A stretch of 42,565 bases of DNA, taken from the NCBI GenBank assembly GCA_964634615.1, contig CAZWLQ010000003.1:1-42565 (forward strand), read 5' to 3'. This DNA comes from EsbW-18 sp964634615 (lineage in GTDB: Bacteria > Patescibacteriota > Minisyncoccia > Phycocordibacterales > EsbW-18). Below the pieces are notes generated by a model. That model saw only the letters and a list, made by a program, of their open reading frames with translations, was not told where the DNA came from and ran no database searches. Both the position numbers and the translations under genes were made by a program. Shown here piece by piece: positions 9,550-18,300 of the stretch. How positions within the stretch are numbered: position 1 is the stretch's first letter; each line of letters starts with the position of its first letter.

Positions 9550-9586
9550 GGGTTTAGGGTTTAGGGTTTAGGGTTTAGGGTTTAGG
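9550..9586. repeat. Telomere-like heptamer tandem repeat (GGGTTTA x5)
   Basis: Five perfect head-to-tail copies of GGGTTTA plus two further bases lie just after the comF-like stop. They are followed by two CTATACC heptamers and a palindromic CTGCC/GGCAG segment at about 9608-9628. The unit matches the plant-type telomere heptamer, but the setting is a bacterial intergenic spacer. It is one of several 7-nt-period repeats in the window. Confidence 0.9.
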
Positions 9587-9650
9587 AATTTTCTATACCC
9601 TATACCCCCTGCCTACCGGCAGGCAGGCAATGGCTATACCCTCTCTGTGC

Positions 9651-10067
9651 CTATCTCCAGAGCGTGAGGATAAGCGCGATGAGTGCGAGTGAAACGAGAT
9701 AGTGCCCAGCATTGATGAAGAAAAGCTTCCACGGCTTCATTTCCCATAACACAGGTCCCATGAGCACGGGTACGAAGAAACCGAGCCACGTCCAGAATGC
9801 TCCCTGCAATGCCATCCCTGCACCGACCGCACCGAATGCAGCGAGTGTCGTTGAGAATACGAACGCCATCACGAGCGACCCAATGAACATGAATGCATAA
9901 CCTTTGTGCATCTGCTTCTTCTGCTCTGGCGTGATTGATGCAGGATCACAATTCATACCCATGAGCGCCATCCACTGCTTGCCAAACAGTGGACCGTACC
10001 AGAGACCGCCAACAATCATTGCAACGATACCCGAAACGAGGATTGCGAGATAATTGATTTCGAACAT
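9651..10067 (-). CDS. DUF1761-like small membrane protein
   Basis: 138 residues from the ATG at 10067; the open frame extends upstream through the msrB tail and is not credible there. Four hydrophobic segments are visible (about residues 6-25, 53-75, 80-105 and 115-136). The motif GGLWYGPLFGKQWM follows the first helix and resembles the DUF1761 family of uncharacterised membrane proteins. It lies 10 bp after msrB on the same strand, separated by an 8-nt-period repeat, so the two are probably cotranscribed. Function is unknown. Confidence 0.75.
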   Translation of the reverse strand: MFEINYLAILVSGIVAMIVGGLWYGPLFGKQWMALMGMNCDPASITPEQKKQMHKGYAFMFIGSLVMAFVFSTTLAAFGAVGAGMALQGAFWTWLGFFVPVLMGPVLWEMKPWKLFFINAGHYLVSLALIALILTLWR

Positions 10068-10103
10068 GATTAGTTGATTAGTTTGTTTGTTGATTAGTTT
10101 TTT
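10068..10103. repeat. 8-nt-period repeat at the msrB 3' end
   Basis: Imperfect copies of ATTAGTTG/ATTAGTTT run from the msrB stop codon into the spacer before the DUF1761-like gene and encode the msrB C-terminal tail. The period is 8 nt, unlike the heptamers elsewhere. Confidence 0.6.
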
Positions 10104-10497
10104 CTTCTTTGTCGAACGCGAGGCATACCGAATTGATACAGTATCGTTTTCCTGTTGTCTCCTTCGGTCCATCATCGAACACGTGTCCGAGATGTCCCTT
10201 GCACTGCGCGCACACCACTTCGGTTCGTGACATCCCGTGCGCATCATCGTGCACGAACGTCACGCTCCCCGGAATCGCATCATCGAATGACGGCCAACCC
10301 GTGCCCGAGTCAAATTTAGCATCCGAAGAAAACAAAAGAGCACCGCACCCTTTGCATCGATACATACCAGACTGTTTGTTGTCTACGTATGCGCCGGTGA
10401 ATGGTGTCTCGGTGCCCTTTTCTCGCAGTACGCGATATTCTTCGTCAGAGAGACTCTTCTTCCAGTCATCATGTGATTCCTGCAGAGAGTCTGTCAT
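10078..10497 (-). CDS. msrB: Peptide-methionine (R)-S-oxide reductase MsrB
   Basis: 139 residues from the ATG at 10497. MsrB reduces methionine-R-sulfoxide in oxidised proteins. Zinc-binding pairs RCKGCG (Cys48, Cys51) and CAQC (Cys96, Cys99) are present, with GTGWPSF at 65-71, GHVFDDGP at 104-111 and the catalytic Cys120 in RYCINSVCLAF. Length is normal for the family. The last residues (TNQQTN) are encoded by an 8-nt-period repeat that continues into the spacer, so the C-terminal tail was probably extended by repeat growth. It follows an anchored protein 14 bp upstream and precedes a membrane protein gene; a shared stress role is only a guess. Confidence 0.95.
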   Translation of the reverse strand: MTDSLQESHDDWKKSLSDEEYRVLREKGTETPFTGAYVDNKQSGMYRCKGCGALLFSSDAKFDSGTGWPSFDDAIPGSVTFVHDDAHGMSRTEVVCAQCKGHLGHVFDDGPKETTGKRYCINSVCLAFDKEEKTNQQTN

Positions 10498-10511
10498 GCG
10501 CCTTCGTTCGA

Positions 10512-11063
10512 TTAGAGCGCTGCTGCTTCGCTGAATGTAACGCCTGATGGGAGCGCGAATGTTCCGCTGTCTGCCTTCCATGGGTTACAGTCATAGTTGT
10601 ACTCACCCGTGAACTGCGCCTCCTGTGCATTTGTGCCTGAAACAGCCACTGCACCACTGCCCTCTTCCATAGGGAACTTGAGACCTGTTGGCAAGAGACT
10701 TGACCATGAGTACACGAATTCGCCGTCGCCAATTGCGTGTGCTGTTGCGTTCATGCCGACGCCGGTCATCTCAACGCTTGATTTGAATTTGCCGCGTGAG
10801 ACGTAGACGGTTCCCTCAAGATTAACGCCGTCCTGCTCGGTCTCCCATGTACACTTCCAGTCACCACCTCGTGCGACGAGATTGAACATGTTGCCTTTAA
10901 ATACCCCCGCTACCTCATCGGTTGTCGTTGCGCCTGTTGTCGATGCCATATCGCTACCGTCGTTGTCGCGGATCATCGCAAATGCGATTGCAGCAACAAC
11001 AAGAATGACGATGATGGAGAGAATCACCTTTGACGATGATGTCTTTTCTGCCATTGGTTCCAT
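10512..11063 (-). CDS. N-terminally anchored protein of unknown function
   Basis: 183 residues. A single hydrophobic segment at about 12-31 (VILSIIVILVVAAIAFAMI) should anchor the protein, with the rest outside the membrane. There is a Thr-rich linker at ~40-50 and two cysteines (KCTW near 70 and DCNPW near 160) that could form a disulfide. No family is recognised; the beta-rich extracellular part with a segment like GVNLEGTVYVSRGKFKS suggests a small beta-sandwich or barrel. A second ATG lies three codons in (11054). It is 14 bp upstream of msrB, so it may belong to the same transcript as that oxidative-repair enzyme. Confidence 0.7.
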   Translation of the reverse strand: MEPMAEKTSSSKVILSIIVILVVAAIAFAMIRDNDGSDMASTTGATTTDEVAGVFKGNMFNLVARGGDWKCTWETEQDGVNLEGTVYVSRGKFKSSVEMTGVGMNATAHAIGDGEFVYSWSSLLPTGLKFPMEEGSGAVAVSGTNAQEAQFTGEYNYDCNPWKADSGTFALPSGVTFSEAAAL

Positions 11064-11325
11064 ATACGTTACTGTTAGTTCTTAAAACCCTGTAATTACT
11101 CTTTACACCCCTTAGTGTAGCGCTTTTAGGGCTTTATACAATGCATCGTTATACCCTGCGTCCCTTAGGCCGAAGTGTCTATAATTTGACCTTGCGGCCA
11201 CGTGGAGGGGATTTTATATCATACTAATCCAACCTAGAACGGAGCCGTTTTTTGTGCTATCGTCGTGATGCCAATGACTCTCATTGGCCTTGTCTTTTGT
11301 GGGTTGTTTATTGTCTGTGATTTTT

Positions 11326-11410
11326 GGAGACGTGTCAGAGTGGTCGAATGTGCCTCCTTGCTAAGGAGGTAGGGGTAACACCCTCGTGGGTTCGAATCCC
11401 ACCGTCTCCG
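11326..11410 (+). tRNA. tRNA-Ser(GCU)
   Basis: 85 nt. The acceptor strands GGAGACG and CGTCTCC pair fully and the discriminator is G, as usual for serine. The anticodon arm is CCTCC-TTGCTAA-GGAGG with anticodon GCT. A long variable arm (GGGGTAACACCCTC) marks it as class II, and the T arm reads GTGGG-TTCGAAT-CCCAC. The 3' CCA is not encoded; the next bases are CAG. About 260 bp of spacer precede it with no other gene visible. Confidence 0.96.
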
Positions 11411-11450
11411 CAGAAGCAGTTGCCTCCCTTGAATAGCGTATACTGGTGTC

Positions 11451-12047
11451 ATGTCTATCGCAGAGTATTTGGGAGTAATTTCAGGAATATTTCTGATCAT
11501 CGGATATCTCCCCTACGCCTATGAGGTCGTCCGTGGCAGTACAACACCGAATCGAGTAAGTTGGTTCATTTGGTCGCTCTCAACCGCCATCATTCTTTTT
11601 GGTGTACATGAGACAGGAACCAATGAGGCCATCTGGGTTCCCGTGGCTGATGCGATTGGATGTTTTTCTATATTCGTTCTCTCACTCTTTCTTGGCACAG
11701 GCGGCTGGACGAAAACAGACAAAATCTCTCTCACGATTTCTGCAATCAGTCTCTTCGTCTGGTGGTACACCGGAAGCGCGCTTATTGCACTTCTGACGAA
11801 CCTTCTCATCTACACAAGCGGCTATCTTCCAACAATACAGAAATCCATAGCAAACCCACGAAGCGAGAGCTTGGTTGCATGGAGCTTTTTCTTGATTGGT
11901 GTCGTGTTGAACCTCATCACGGTCGCAATTGGTACAGACACCGGCTTCGCCGTATGGCTCTATCCAATTGTCTTGGTGATAGCTGTTGGTACGCTCTACT
12001 TTTTTCTCATACGACGATTTGTTTTCAAAAAATTCACGCACGCCTAG
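11451..12047 (+). CDS. Seven-helix PQ-loop-like membrane protein
   Basis: 198 residues, mostly hydrophobic, with about seven membrane segments and an internal repeat: GYLPYAYEVVRGSTTPNRVS (18-37) in the first half and SGYLPTIQKSIANPRSESLV in the second. Each repeat has a Gly-Tyr-Leu-Pro turn followed by a Ser-Trp or Ala-Trp helix, as in PQ-loop/SWEET-type small transporters. The family name is tentative. A related protein is encoded at 12948-13621. The stop is 6 bp before the mutY-like start, so the two are probably cotranscribed. The substrate is unknown. Confidence 0.75.
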   Translation: MSIAEYLGVISGIFLIIGYLPYAYEVVRGSTTPNRVSWFIWSLSTAIILFGVHETGTNEAIWVPVADAIGCFSIFVLSLFLGTGGWTKTDKISLTISAISLFVWWYTGSALIALLTNLLIYTSGYLPTIQKSIANPRSESLVAWSFFLIGVVLNLITVAIGTDTGFAVWLYPIVLVIAVGTLYFFLIRRFVFKKFTHA

Positions 12048-12053
12048 AGAAAC

Positions 12054-12899
12054 ATGACGCAAGCGGCCTTCAAGAAAATAGTTTGGGCTCACTACAAAAA
12101 ACACGGACGAAAACTTCCGTGGCGACCTGCGTCTCAAAAAGAACTACGCGACAAGAACTTCCCCTACCGCGTGCTGGTCTCCGAAATCATGCTCCAGCAA
12201 ACACAGGTTGATCGGGTAATTCCGAAGTTTGACGCATTCGTTAAAAAGTTTCCGTCGTTTGGAGCGCTCGCAAACGCATCAACCGGAGATGTGCTTCGTG
12301 CATGGCAAGGATTGGGCTACAACCGTCGCGCACTCGCGCTCAAACGCGCAGCAGAAACAATCGTCAAAGAGCATAGCGGCATTCTCCCCTCTTCGGAAAA
12401 AGAGTTGCTCGCGCTTCCAGGGGTTGGCGCATACACCGCAGGAGCACTTCGTGCGTTTGTGTTCAATCAACCATCGGTGATCATCGAAACAAATATTCGC
12501 ACTGCATACATCCACCATTACGCAGAACTACGCGGACAGAACGCGGACAAGAGCGGAAATTTTCACGATCAGGAGTTATTACTATTGATTGAAGAGACAC
12601 TTGATAGAAAGAACCCACGCGAGTGGTATTGGGCTCTGATGGATTATGGTTCGTATTTGAAAAAAGAATTCGGCAATGCGAGCAGAAAGAGCAAGCACTA
12701 TACAAAGCAGTCAAAATTTGAAGGGTCGCGTCGACAAATTCGTGGTGCAGTGCTTCGCGCGCTCGTTCAAAAACCGAAAACGATTGTGGTACTAATTAAA
12801 GAAACGAAAAAGAAAAAAGGAGATATTGTCTCGGTGCTCGCAGATCTTAAAAAGGAAGGTTTCGTAAAGCAAAAAGGTCGGACATTTTCTTTGGTATAA
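12054..12899 (+). CDS. mutY: MutY-like adenine glycosylase without Fe-S cluster
   Basis: 281 residues. MutY removes adenine mispaired with 8-oxoguanine. Family features are SEIMLQQTQV (Glu44, catalytic in MutY) and the helix-hairpin-helix LPGVGAYTAGA at 121-131. Two departures stand out. The aspartate expected in the [ILV]-D-x-N motif is Glu145 (VIIETNI), and the four iron-sulphur cysteines after the ALMDYG segment are missing (SYLKKEFGNASRKSKHY follows). The C-terminal ~60 residues look like a winged-helix (KKKKGDIVSVLADLKKEGF) instead of the NUDIX-like 8-oxoG recognition domain. It may be a related HhH-GPD glycosylase with another substrate. It ends at a bidirectional terminator. Confidence 0.8.
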   Translation: MTQAAFKKIVWAHYKKHGRKLPWRPASQKELRDKNFPYRVLVSEIMLQQTQVDRVIPKFDAFVKKFPSFGALANASTGDVLRAWQGLGYNRRALALKRAAETIVKEHSGILPSSEKELLALPGVGAYTAGALRAFVFNQPSVIIETNIRTAYIHHYAELRGQNADKSGNFHDQELLLLIEETLDRKNPREWYWALMDYGSYLKKEFGNASRKSKHYTKQSKFEGSRRQIRGAVLRALVQKPKTIVVLIKETKKKKGDIVSVLADLKKEGFVKQKGRTFSLV

Positions 12900-12903
12900 A
12901 AAA

Positions 12904-12947
12904 CGAAACGGCCGGGTCCTCCAAAGAGAAGCCCGGCCGAAATCGTT
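12904..12947. terminator. Bidirectional intrinsic terminator
   Basis: CGGCCGGG (12909-12916) pairs with CCCGGCCG (12932-12939), flanked by an A-rich left side and a T-rich right side. It lies between the converging mutY-like gene and the broken membrane-protein gene and can serve both. Confidence 0.85.
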
Positions 12948-13621
12948 TCAGTTCACTCGCCGTGGTCGGATGAGCCAGACCACAAGCGCATTCCAGATGA
13001 AACTCGTTGTCGGAAACAGTGATGCCCCCAGACTCCACGGTAACGTACCGAGAAGCGTGAGAAATCCTGCCACCGACGAATACGCGAAGACTGGCAGAGC
13101 GGTGCGTTCGGGACGCTTGTGCAGATCGAGCAGAGCCGGCATTCCTGCAAGAACCATGGCAGTAGTACCGATGACAATCCCGAAATTGCCACCGAAGACC
13201 TGCCCGGCTGGAAGGTCGCCTCGGACGGCCCGCTCGCCGAGGTCGCGTCGCAGGCTGGCTGCACGCCTNNNNNNNNNNCAATCCCTAAATTGCCACCTAA
13301 GACCTGCCCGGATAGAAAAGCCGTGGTCGCGGCGGCTACTGATATGGTCTCGACCCCCGTCCACTTCCACGTCCCCTTCTTGAGATGCACCAGGAAGACG
13401 CTCCCTGCGCCGATGGTGAAACCGAGGGCGAGGAGGTACGGCTCCTTCACGATGATGGTGTTGATCATGATGACGACATCCATCACGAACCACATCAACC
13501 AACTCGCCATGTTCGTCGTAGCGGCCTTCCCGTTCCACACCCTCCACGCGTAGTGGAGAAGAACAAGGCATGCCACCAAGGCGCCAGCGAAGACCAGGAA
13601 CTCCTGAAGTCGAACGATCAA
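12948..13621 (-). CDS. PQ-loop-like membrane protein, broken by assembly gap
   Basis: The N-terminal part (13621 down to 13279, about 114 residues) and the C-terminal part (13268 down to 12948) are separated by ten N and lie in different frames. Both halves are hydrophobic. The segment AATTNMASWLMWFVMD matches STTPNRVSWFIWS of the protein at 11451, so the two look like relatives. The bases beside the gap repeat each other (13175-13207 and 13279-13311, GQVFGG versus GQVLGG), so the true gene is about 100 bp shorter. The start is TTG at 13621 with a strong GGAGGAGGG ribosome site 7 nt upstream. A consensus promoter lies at 13710-13737. Function is unknown. Confidence 0.65.
13269..13278. other. 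Assembly gap (ten N)
   Basis: Ten undetermined bases. The sequences flanking the gap are near-copies of each other (13175-13207 and 13279-13311), so it is probably a scaffold join of two overlapping variants rather than missing sequence. Confidence 0.95.
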
Positions 13622-13709
13622 GATGCCACCCTCCTCCGCTTGGCGCGGCTTGAATTGGTTTTATTTTTGAACTGAAACGATGACGAAGAACAACAATACT
13701 ACAGCGTAT

Positions 13710-13737
13710 ATTATAGCAAATTGTAATCATTTGTCAA
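13710..13737 (-). promoter_or_regulatory. Consensus housekeeping promoter of the broken membrane-protein gene
   Basis: Reverse strand: TTGACA (13737-13732), a 16-nt spacer, then TATAAT (13715-13710). Both hexamers match the sigma-70 consensus perfectly. Transcription should start about 80 nt before the TTG start at 13621. Confidence 0.85.
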
Positions 13738-13825
13738 TGGCCTTTCGAGGGCTAAAACGTTATAATTCTCCTGCGGCGCGCGAACATAGCGTGAATGCGC
13801 CAGTTATAAGTCGAATCAATTGATC

Positions 13826-14137
13826 ATGAAAAATTCACAGAAGGGATTTGCCGTTGGTGCCGTCATCGGTATCATCGCAATTCTCGCCCTCCTTGGTGGT
13901 GCAGCGTATGTTGCTACCAACAACGAGGCAGATACTGCAACGACGACTGACGAAACTGCAACGAGCTCACAAGCGTCAACAACAGTAGGCGGGGCTCTCG
14001 ACCTCGGCCTTGATATCAAGGCGGACACCGAAGCTGACCTCAATCTTGAGGCAACAACCTCGGTTGGTGCAGATGCCTCAACCACCGTTGGTGGCGCAGG
14101 TGTTAATGCAAACGTTGGTGGAACGGTAAGCTACTAA
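13826..14137 (+). CDS. Small N-terminally anchored Thr/Ala-rich protein
   Basis: 103 residues from the ATG at 13826; a TTG six bases upstream is in frame. KNSQKGFAVGAVIGIIAILALL is a short basic head followed by one membrane helix. It resembles the prepilin-like Lys-Gly-Phe start but lacks the Glu5 of true pilins. The remainder is low-complexity, acidic and Thr/Ala/Gly-rich, with repeated TTVGGA and VGADASTTVGGAG motifs, and probably sits outside the cell. The gene stands alone between a back-to-back promoter and a strong terminator. No family is recognised; a surface or secreted role is inferred. Confidence 0.7.
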   Translation: MKNSQKGFAVGAVIGIIAILALLGGAAYVATNNEADTATTTDETATSSQASTTVGGALDLGLDIKADTEADLNLEATTSVGADASTTVGGAGVNANVGGTVSY

Positions 14138-14152
14138 GCTCCATTCCCTACC

Positions 14153-14184
14153 AAAAAGACCTCCCATCTCTGGGAGGTCTTTTT
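14153..14184. terminator. Bidirectional intrinsic terminator
   Basis: A 14-bp perfect stem, AAAAAGACCTCCCA (14153-14166) with TGGGAGGTCTTTTT (14171-14184), around a 4-nt loop. It separates the anchored protein gene from the converging recO. Confidence 0.95.
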
Positions 14185-14194
14185 GTTTTGAGCG

Positions 14195-14785
14195 CTAGAG
14201 ATGCGTAGCTTCAAGAGATTCATTGAGTGCTTTCACCGCTTCTCTTGTATGCACATGAAATGTGGAGAGTGTTTCTTGTGAGAGATCCTCGACGTCGTGT
14301 ATGAATGAATCGAGCCCAGCACTTTGTTTTAAATATCCAAGTACTGAAAGTAATCGAAGGACGGTGAGTGTTTCTGCTGACGAAAGAGTTTCTTTATCGA
14401 CATCTTTTGTAATGGCATCAGAAAAAGCAGAGATGATTGCAAATACCTTCTCTGCATTTCCTTCACCCGCGACAAGTCGGCGTACAAGTTTTAAGACACG
14501 AACGAGAACCAAAAGTTTCGCTCGGTCATTCGCGAGCTCTCTATAAAGCGAGCGAGCTGGCGAAACGTTCGTGATCCGCCACCCGTTCTTGCCCCGAACA
14601 AGAGAGACGTGCGCTTCCGAAAGCGATTGAAGCGACGCCTTATGTCGCGCATGGTGCTCCCGGACACCGTGTGCTTTTGCATACACTTTGCCGAAATCAG
14701 GCGTGAGGAGCGCAAACACTTTGTCGGCTTCCCCGCTGTCGTGGGATGCAAGAACGAATGCTCTCGTGTGATGTTTCGTGTACAT
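14195..14785 (-). CDS. recO: DNA repair protein RecO
   Basis: 196 residues. RecO anneals single strands and helps load RecA in the RecFOR pathway. The N-terminal OB-fold is recognisable from TRAFVLASHDSGEADKVFAL (residues 7-26) and FGKVYAKAHGVRE at 31-43, followed by a helical region. It is shorter than the ~240 residues of well-studied RecO proteins and has no zinc-finger CxxC pair. It is the last gene of a long minus-strand run, 17 bp after the HD-like gene, and ends at a shared terminator. Confidence 0.85.
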   Translation of the reverse strand: MYTKHHTRAFVLASHDSGEADKVFALLTPDFGKVYAKAHGVREHHARHKASLQSLSEAHVSLVRGKNGWRITNVSPARSLYRELANDRAKLLVLVRVLKLVRRLVAGEGNAEKVFAIISAFSDAITKDVDKETLSSAETLTVLRLLSVLGYLKQSAGLDSFIHDVEDLSQETLSTFHVHTREAVKALNESLEATHL

Positions 14786-14802
14786 ATTCTTCTTCCCAAT
14801 AG

Positions 14803-15379
14803 TTATTCATTTACCCTTTCCAGAAACACCTTCAGAAATTTCTTTATGATGTCATATTGCTCCGCCAACTCCTCTCGAACACTGGGTATGGATATGGCAT
14901 TCCATTTTTCATCGGCTTTGTCATTAAGAAGCACCATCAGATCATGGGTAGAGAGATCCGAATTTCCTCGGATGTTCATCAAAACACCCTCAACAGAAAG
15001 AAACTTATAGCAGTCTGCGTTGCAACACACCTCGGACTCTAAGGAATAAAAGTTGCTGACACCATGATGCTCCAAAACGCAACGATGTATGCTCTCTTTT
15101 ACTGCACACTTGCGGATATTTGTCGATTATTTCACAGGATTTCTCCCAGCTCATCAAAACATGTTCAGTCACGCGCCCCTCAGCGATCGCCCGAGGCAAT
15201 AGACAGTCCATGAACAAGGTGCCGGCCTCAACAATATCTTTTCGCGCACCAAGTTTCTCAGCAAGCTCCTGCCCCTTTGAGGTTGCCAGCCGAAAGAGAG
15301 CCAAAGGCGGTCTTTTATACACTCCAACTGAATCCTCGAGAAAGTTCTCTGCTTCCTTAATTAGTTGAGACGGAATCAT
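14803..15379 (-). pseudogene. HD-domain-like protein split by a frameshift
   Basis: Two open frames overlap. The first starts at 15379 (ATG overlapping the ileS stop as ATGA) and carries LRARKDI-type helices ending in SCEIIDKYPQVCSK. The second continues with ESIHRCVLEHHG, CNADCYKFLS and a helical tail to 14803. Skipping one A of the AAAA run at 15097-15100 (reverse strand) joins them into about 191 residues with a continuous HD-like pattern (EHHG, NADCYKF). This is either a homopolymer error or a recent +1 frameshift. The conserved second half argues for an error or a very young mutation. Function is unknown; HD proteins are often phosphohydrolases. Translational coupling with ileS is likely. 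Confidence 0.7.
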
Positions 15380-18300
15380 TTGTTTATTCGAAATGCAAAA
15401 CGCTCAGCAGCAGGAGCTTCTCCCGTCGCGCTTTCAACGACATCAATCGATGTAAGTCCTGTCGCATTTATGACTTCACTGCGGCGTGATTCGATAAGCG
15501 TCTTTCCTTCCGCGTCGGTCGTCACAACGAGCGCAACCTTATCAGATGCTGTAAGACCTGATTGTTTTCGGAAATCTTGAATCGCGCGGATGAGATCACG
15601 AAGTTCACCCTCCTCTTTGAGTTCGGGGGTGATGGTGGTATCAAGCTCTACTTCCCATCCTTCGCTATCTTCAAAGACAACCTCCTTCACATTTACTTCG
15701 TCTTTGATGAGCGCGAGAAGCTCCTCCTTTTTTCGGATTTCGGATTTCGGATTTCGGATTTTCAATTGTGCCAATGGTTGTCGAACTTTGATACCGGCGT
15801 TCGTGCGTGCCTCAAGTGCGAGTGAGACGATGCGGCGTACCTCATTCATGTCTTCCAAGATGTGTGGTGCGTGGTGCGTGGTGTGGGTAGGCCAGTCTTC
15901 CAAGTGCACGCTCTCTTTCTCACCACCCACCTGTTTGTATATTTCTTCTGCAAAAAACGGTGTGAATGGCGCAAGTAACTTCGACAATTCCAGCAACACG
16001 AATCTAAACGTCACCAACGCATACTCCCTATCTGCGTTCATCTGCGTCTCCGGTTTGAAGCGGTCGCGCGATCGGCGTACGTACCACGTCGAAAGATCGT
16101 TCGCAAACTCGCGGATGCTTCGTGTTGCCGAAAACATATCGTAGGTATCCATACTTGTCGTGACACTTGCAACGAGCTCTCCTAGAAGCGCGAGTATCCA
16201 CTGATCAAGTACATGCTCGCTCTCATGAGGATTAATACCCTCCGTGTTCCGTGTTCCGTGTTCCGTGTTCATTTGGTAGAACTTCGCAACGTTTCGCAGC
16301 AACGTGAATACTTTATTGTTCACTTCACCGATAGTTTTTTCGTCAAAGTTTTTCGTATCGCCTGGTTGGTTCACCGAGAACATCCAAAAACGAATCGTGT
16401 CGACACCCCATTTCCCAATCGCCTCCCACGGATTCACCACGTTACCAACCGATTTGCTCATCTTCTTGCCTTGGCTATCCAAAATATGCCCGAGACACAC
16501 AACGTTCTTGTATGCATGTCCCTTGCCTGAAAGTACGCCAATCGCATGAAGCGTGTAGAACCAACCGCGTGTTTGGTCAACCGCTTCGCAGATGTAGTCC
16601 GCAGGAAAACCTTCTTTGTCTATGTATCGCTCGTGCTCGAATGGATAGTGGTCTTGCGCAAATGGCATTGCACCGGAGTCAAACCAGACATCCATCACTT
16701 CAGGAGTTCGGCGCATATCATTGCCACATTTCGGGCACGTGAGTACAACACCGTCGATGTATGGCTTGTGGAGATCAAGTTCAAAATTTGCATTGTGCGG
16801 ATAGGGCTTGAATGGAAGCGGGTGGCGCTCGGCGGTTTCTTTGAAGAGCTTGGTGTGCTGTGCCAGAGTTTCTTCTGTTGCACGCGCGGCAACCGCAGAG
16901 AGCATTTGCCCTGGAGCGCCGTGCGTAATAATAAGGATTCTCTGGTCTTTATAACGATCATCTGTGTCAAAAATGAAATCAGCCATTCGTGCACGAACAT
17001 CCGCATGACTTTCTCCCCCATCCGCACGCTTTTCAAACCATCCTTCACCCTGAAATAGGAGTCCGAATTCATATACTGAACGATTTTCGAATGTTCCTGC
17101 GTTGATTTCGCGAAGTCGTTCATCGTAGACAATCGATTCCGAAGGAAGACCAAGTACACTTGCAACATGTTGTGCGGTCTCGCGGGTTCGTCTAAACGGC
17201 GACGCAATAATCATGTCGAATCCCTGTTTCTTTAATGCTTCGCCCGCACGCATCGCTTCCTCCACCCCTTTCTCAGTTAGCTTGTCATCCTCATCGCCCG
17301 CGACGGAGGACATGACATTCAGTGTATTCGATATCGATTCGCCATGACGAAGGACGGTGTAGGTGTTCCCCGACGAACGCGAACGCTCGAGCAACTCATC
17401 AATAGAGCCAATCGTGTGCATCGATTCACATTCCGCACAGCGCCAGACCGGCAGTGGCGTTCCCCAATAGCGGTCACGTGATATCGCCCAGTCTTTAACC
17501 TCACGAAGCCACTCGCCAAAACGTCCCTCACGAATGTGTTCGGGTACCCAATTAATCTTTTCATTTTCTTTGACCAGCGCATCACGCATACCAGCCATCC
17601 TGATGTACCACGACGTACGCGCGTAATAAATCAGCGCGGTCTTACAGCGCCAGCAGTGTGGGTAGGAGTGCTTGTAGCTTTCTTGATTGAAAAAGAGGTT
17701 TCGTTTTTTGAGGTCATCAATAATATCAACCGCCAAGGTTGGTTTTCCATTCTCATCCTGCTCGCGAACAAATCGTCCGGAGAGAAATCCTAACCCTTCG
17801 ATGAATCGCCCCGTCTCATCAACAAGGTGATATTTTGGCAAACCGATTGCATTCCCGAGCTCAAAGTCGTCCTGCCCATACATCACCGCGGTGTGCACGA
17901 TGCCGGTGCCTTCGGTGGTGTTCACAAAGCTCGCAGGATACACCTTCCATGCTTTTTCAAGTGACGCACTCCATGCTTCCTGTTCGTCAGGAGAAACTTT
18001 TCGGTCATGGAGAAAATCGTAGAGCGATTCGTAGGAGAGCCCAACCAAATCTTTTCCTTTTATTTCCTCTTTGATCTCGTGTTCTTTACCGAAAATTGCA
18101 AGACGCTCTTTTGCAAGAATCAGTGTTTCACCTTCTTTAGCAACTTTTACATAGTCAATATCCTCCCCCACAGCAAGCGCGACATTTCCCGGCAAGGTCC
18201 AGGGCGTCGTCGTCCACGCCAAAAGATACGTGTTCTCCTGCCCTTTCACTTTAAACTTTACGTAGACCGATAAATCCTTCACGTCCTGATATCCTTGCGC

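Noticed and set aside
9550..9586. Telomere or linear chromosome end
   Set aside because: The array is only 37 bp and lies between two ordinary genes far from a sequence end.
11064..11325. Small gene or RNA in the 260-bp spacer before tRNA-Ser
   Set aside because: Only a TATAAT hexamer at 11180-11185 and no matching -35; no open frame with a start signal and no stable fold noticed.
14803..15379. Programmed frameshift in the HD-like gene
   Set aside because: The site lacks a recognisable slippery sequence with a stimulatory structure; a homopolymer error or plain mutation is simpler.
15731..16268. CRISPR array
   Set aside because: Repeat units are 7 nt without spacers and lie inside a coding sequence. 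No CRISPR-type array was seen anywhere in the window.
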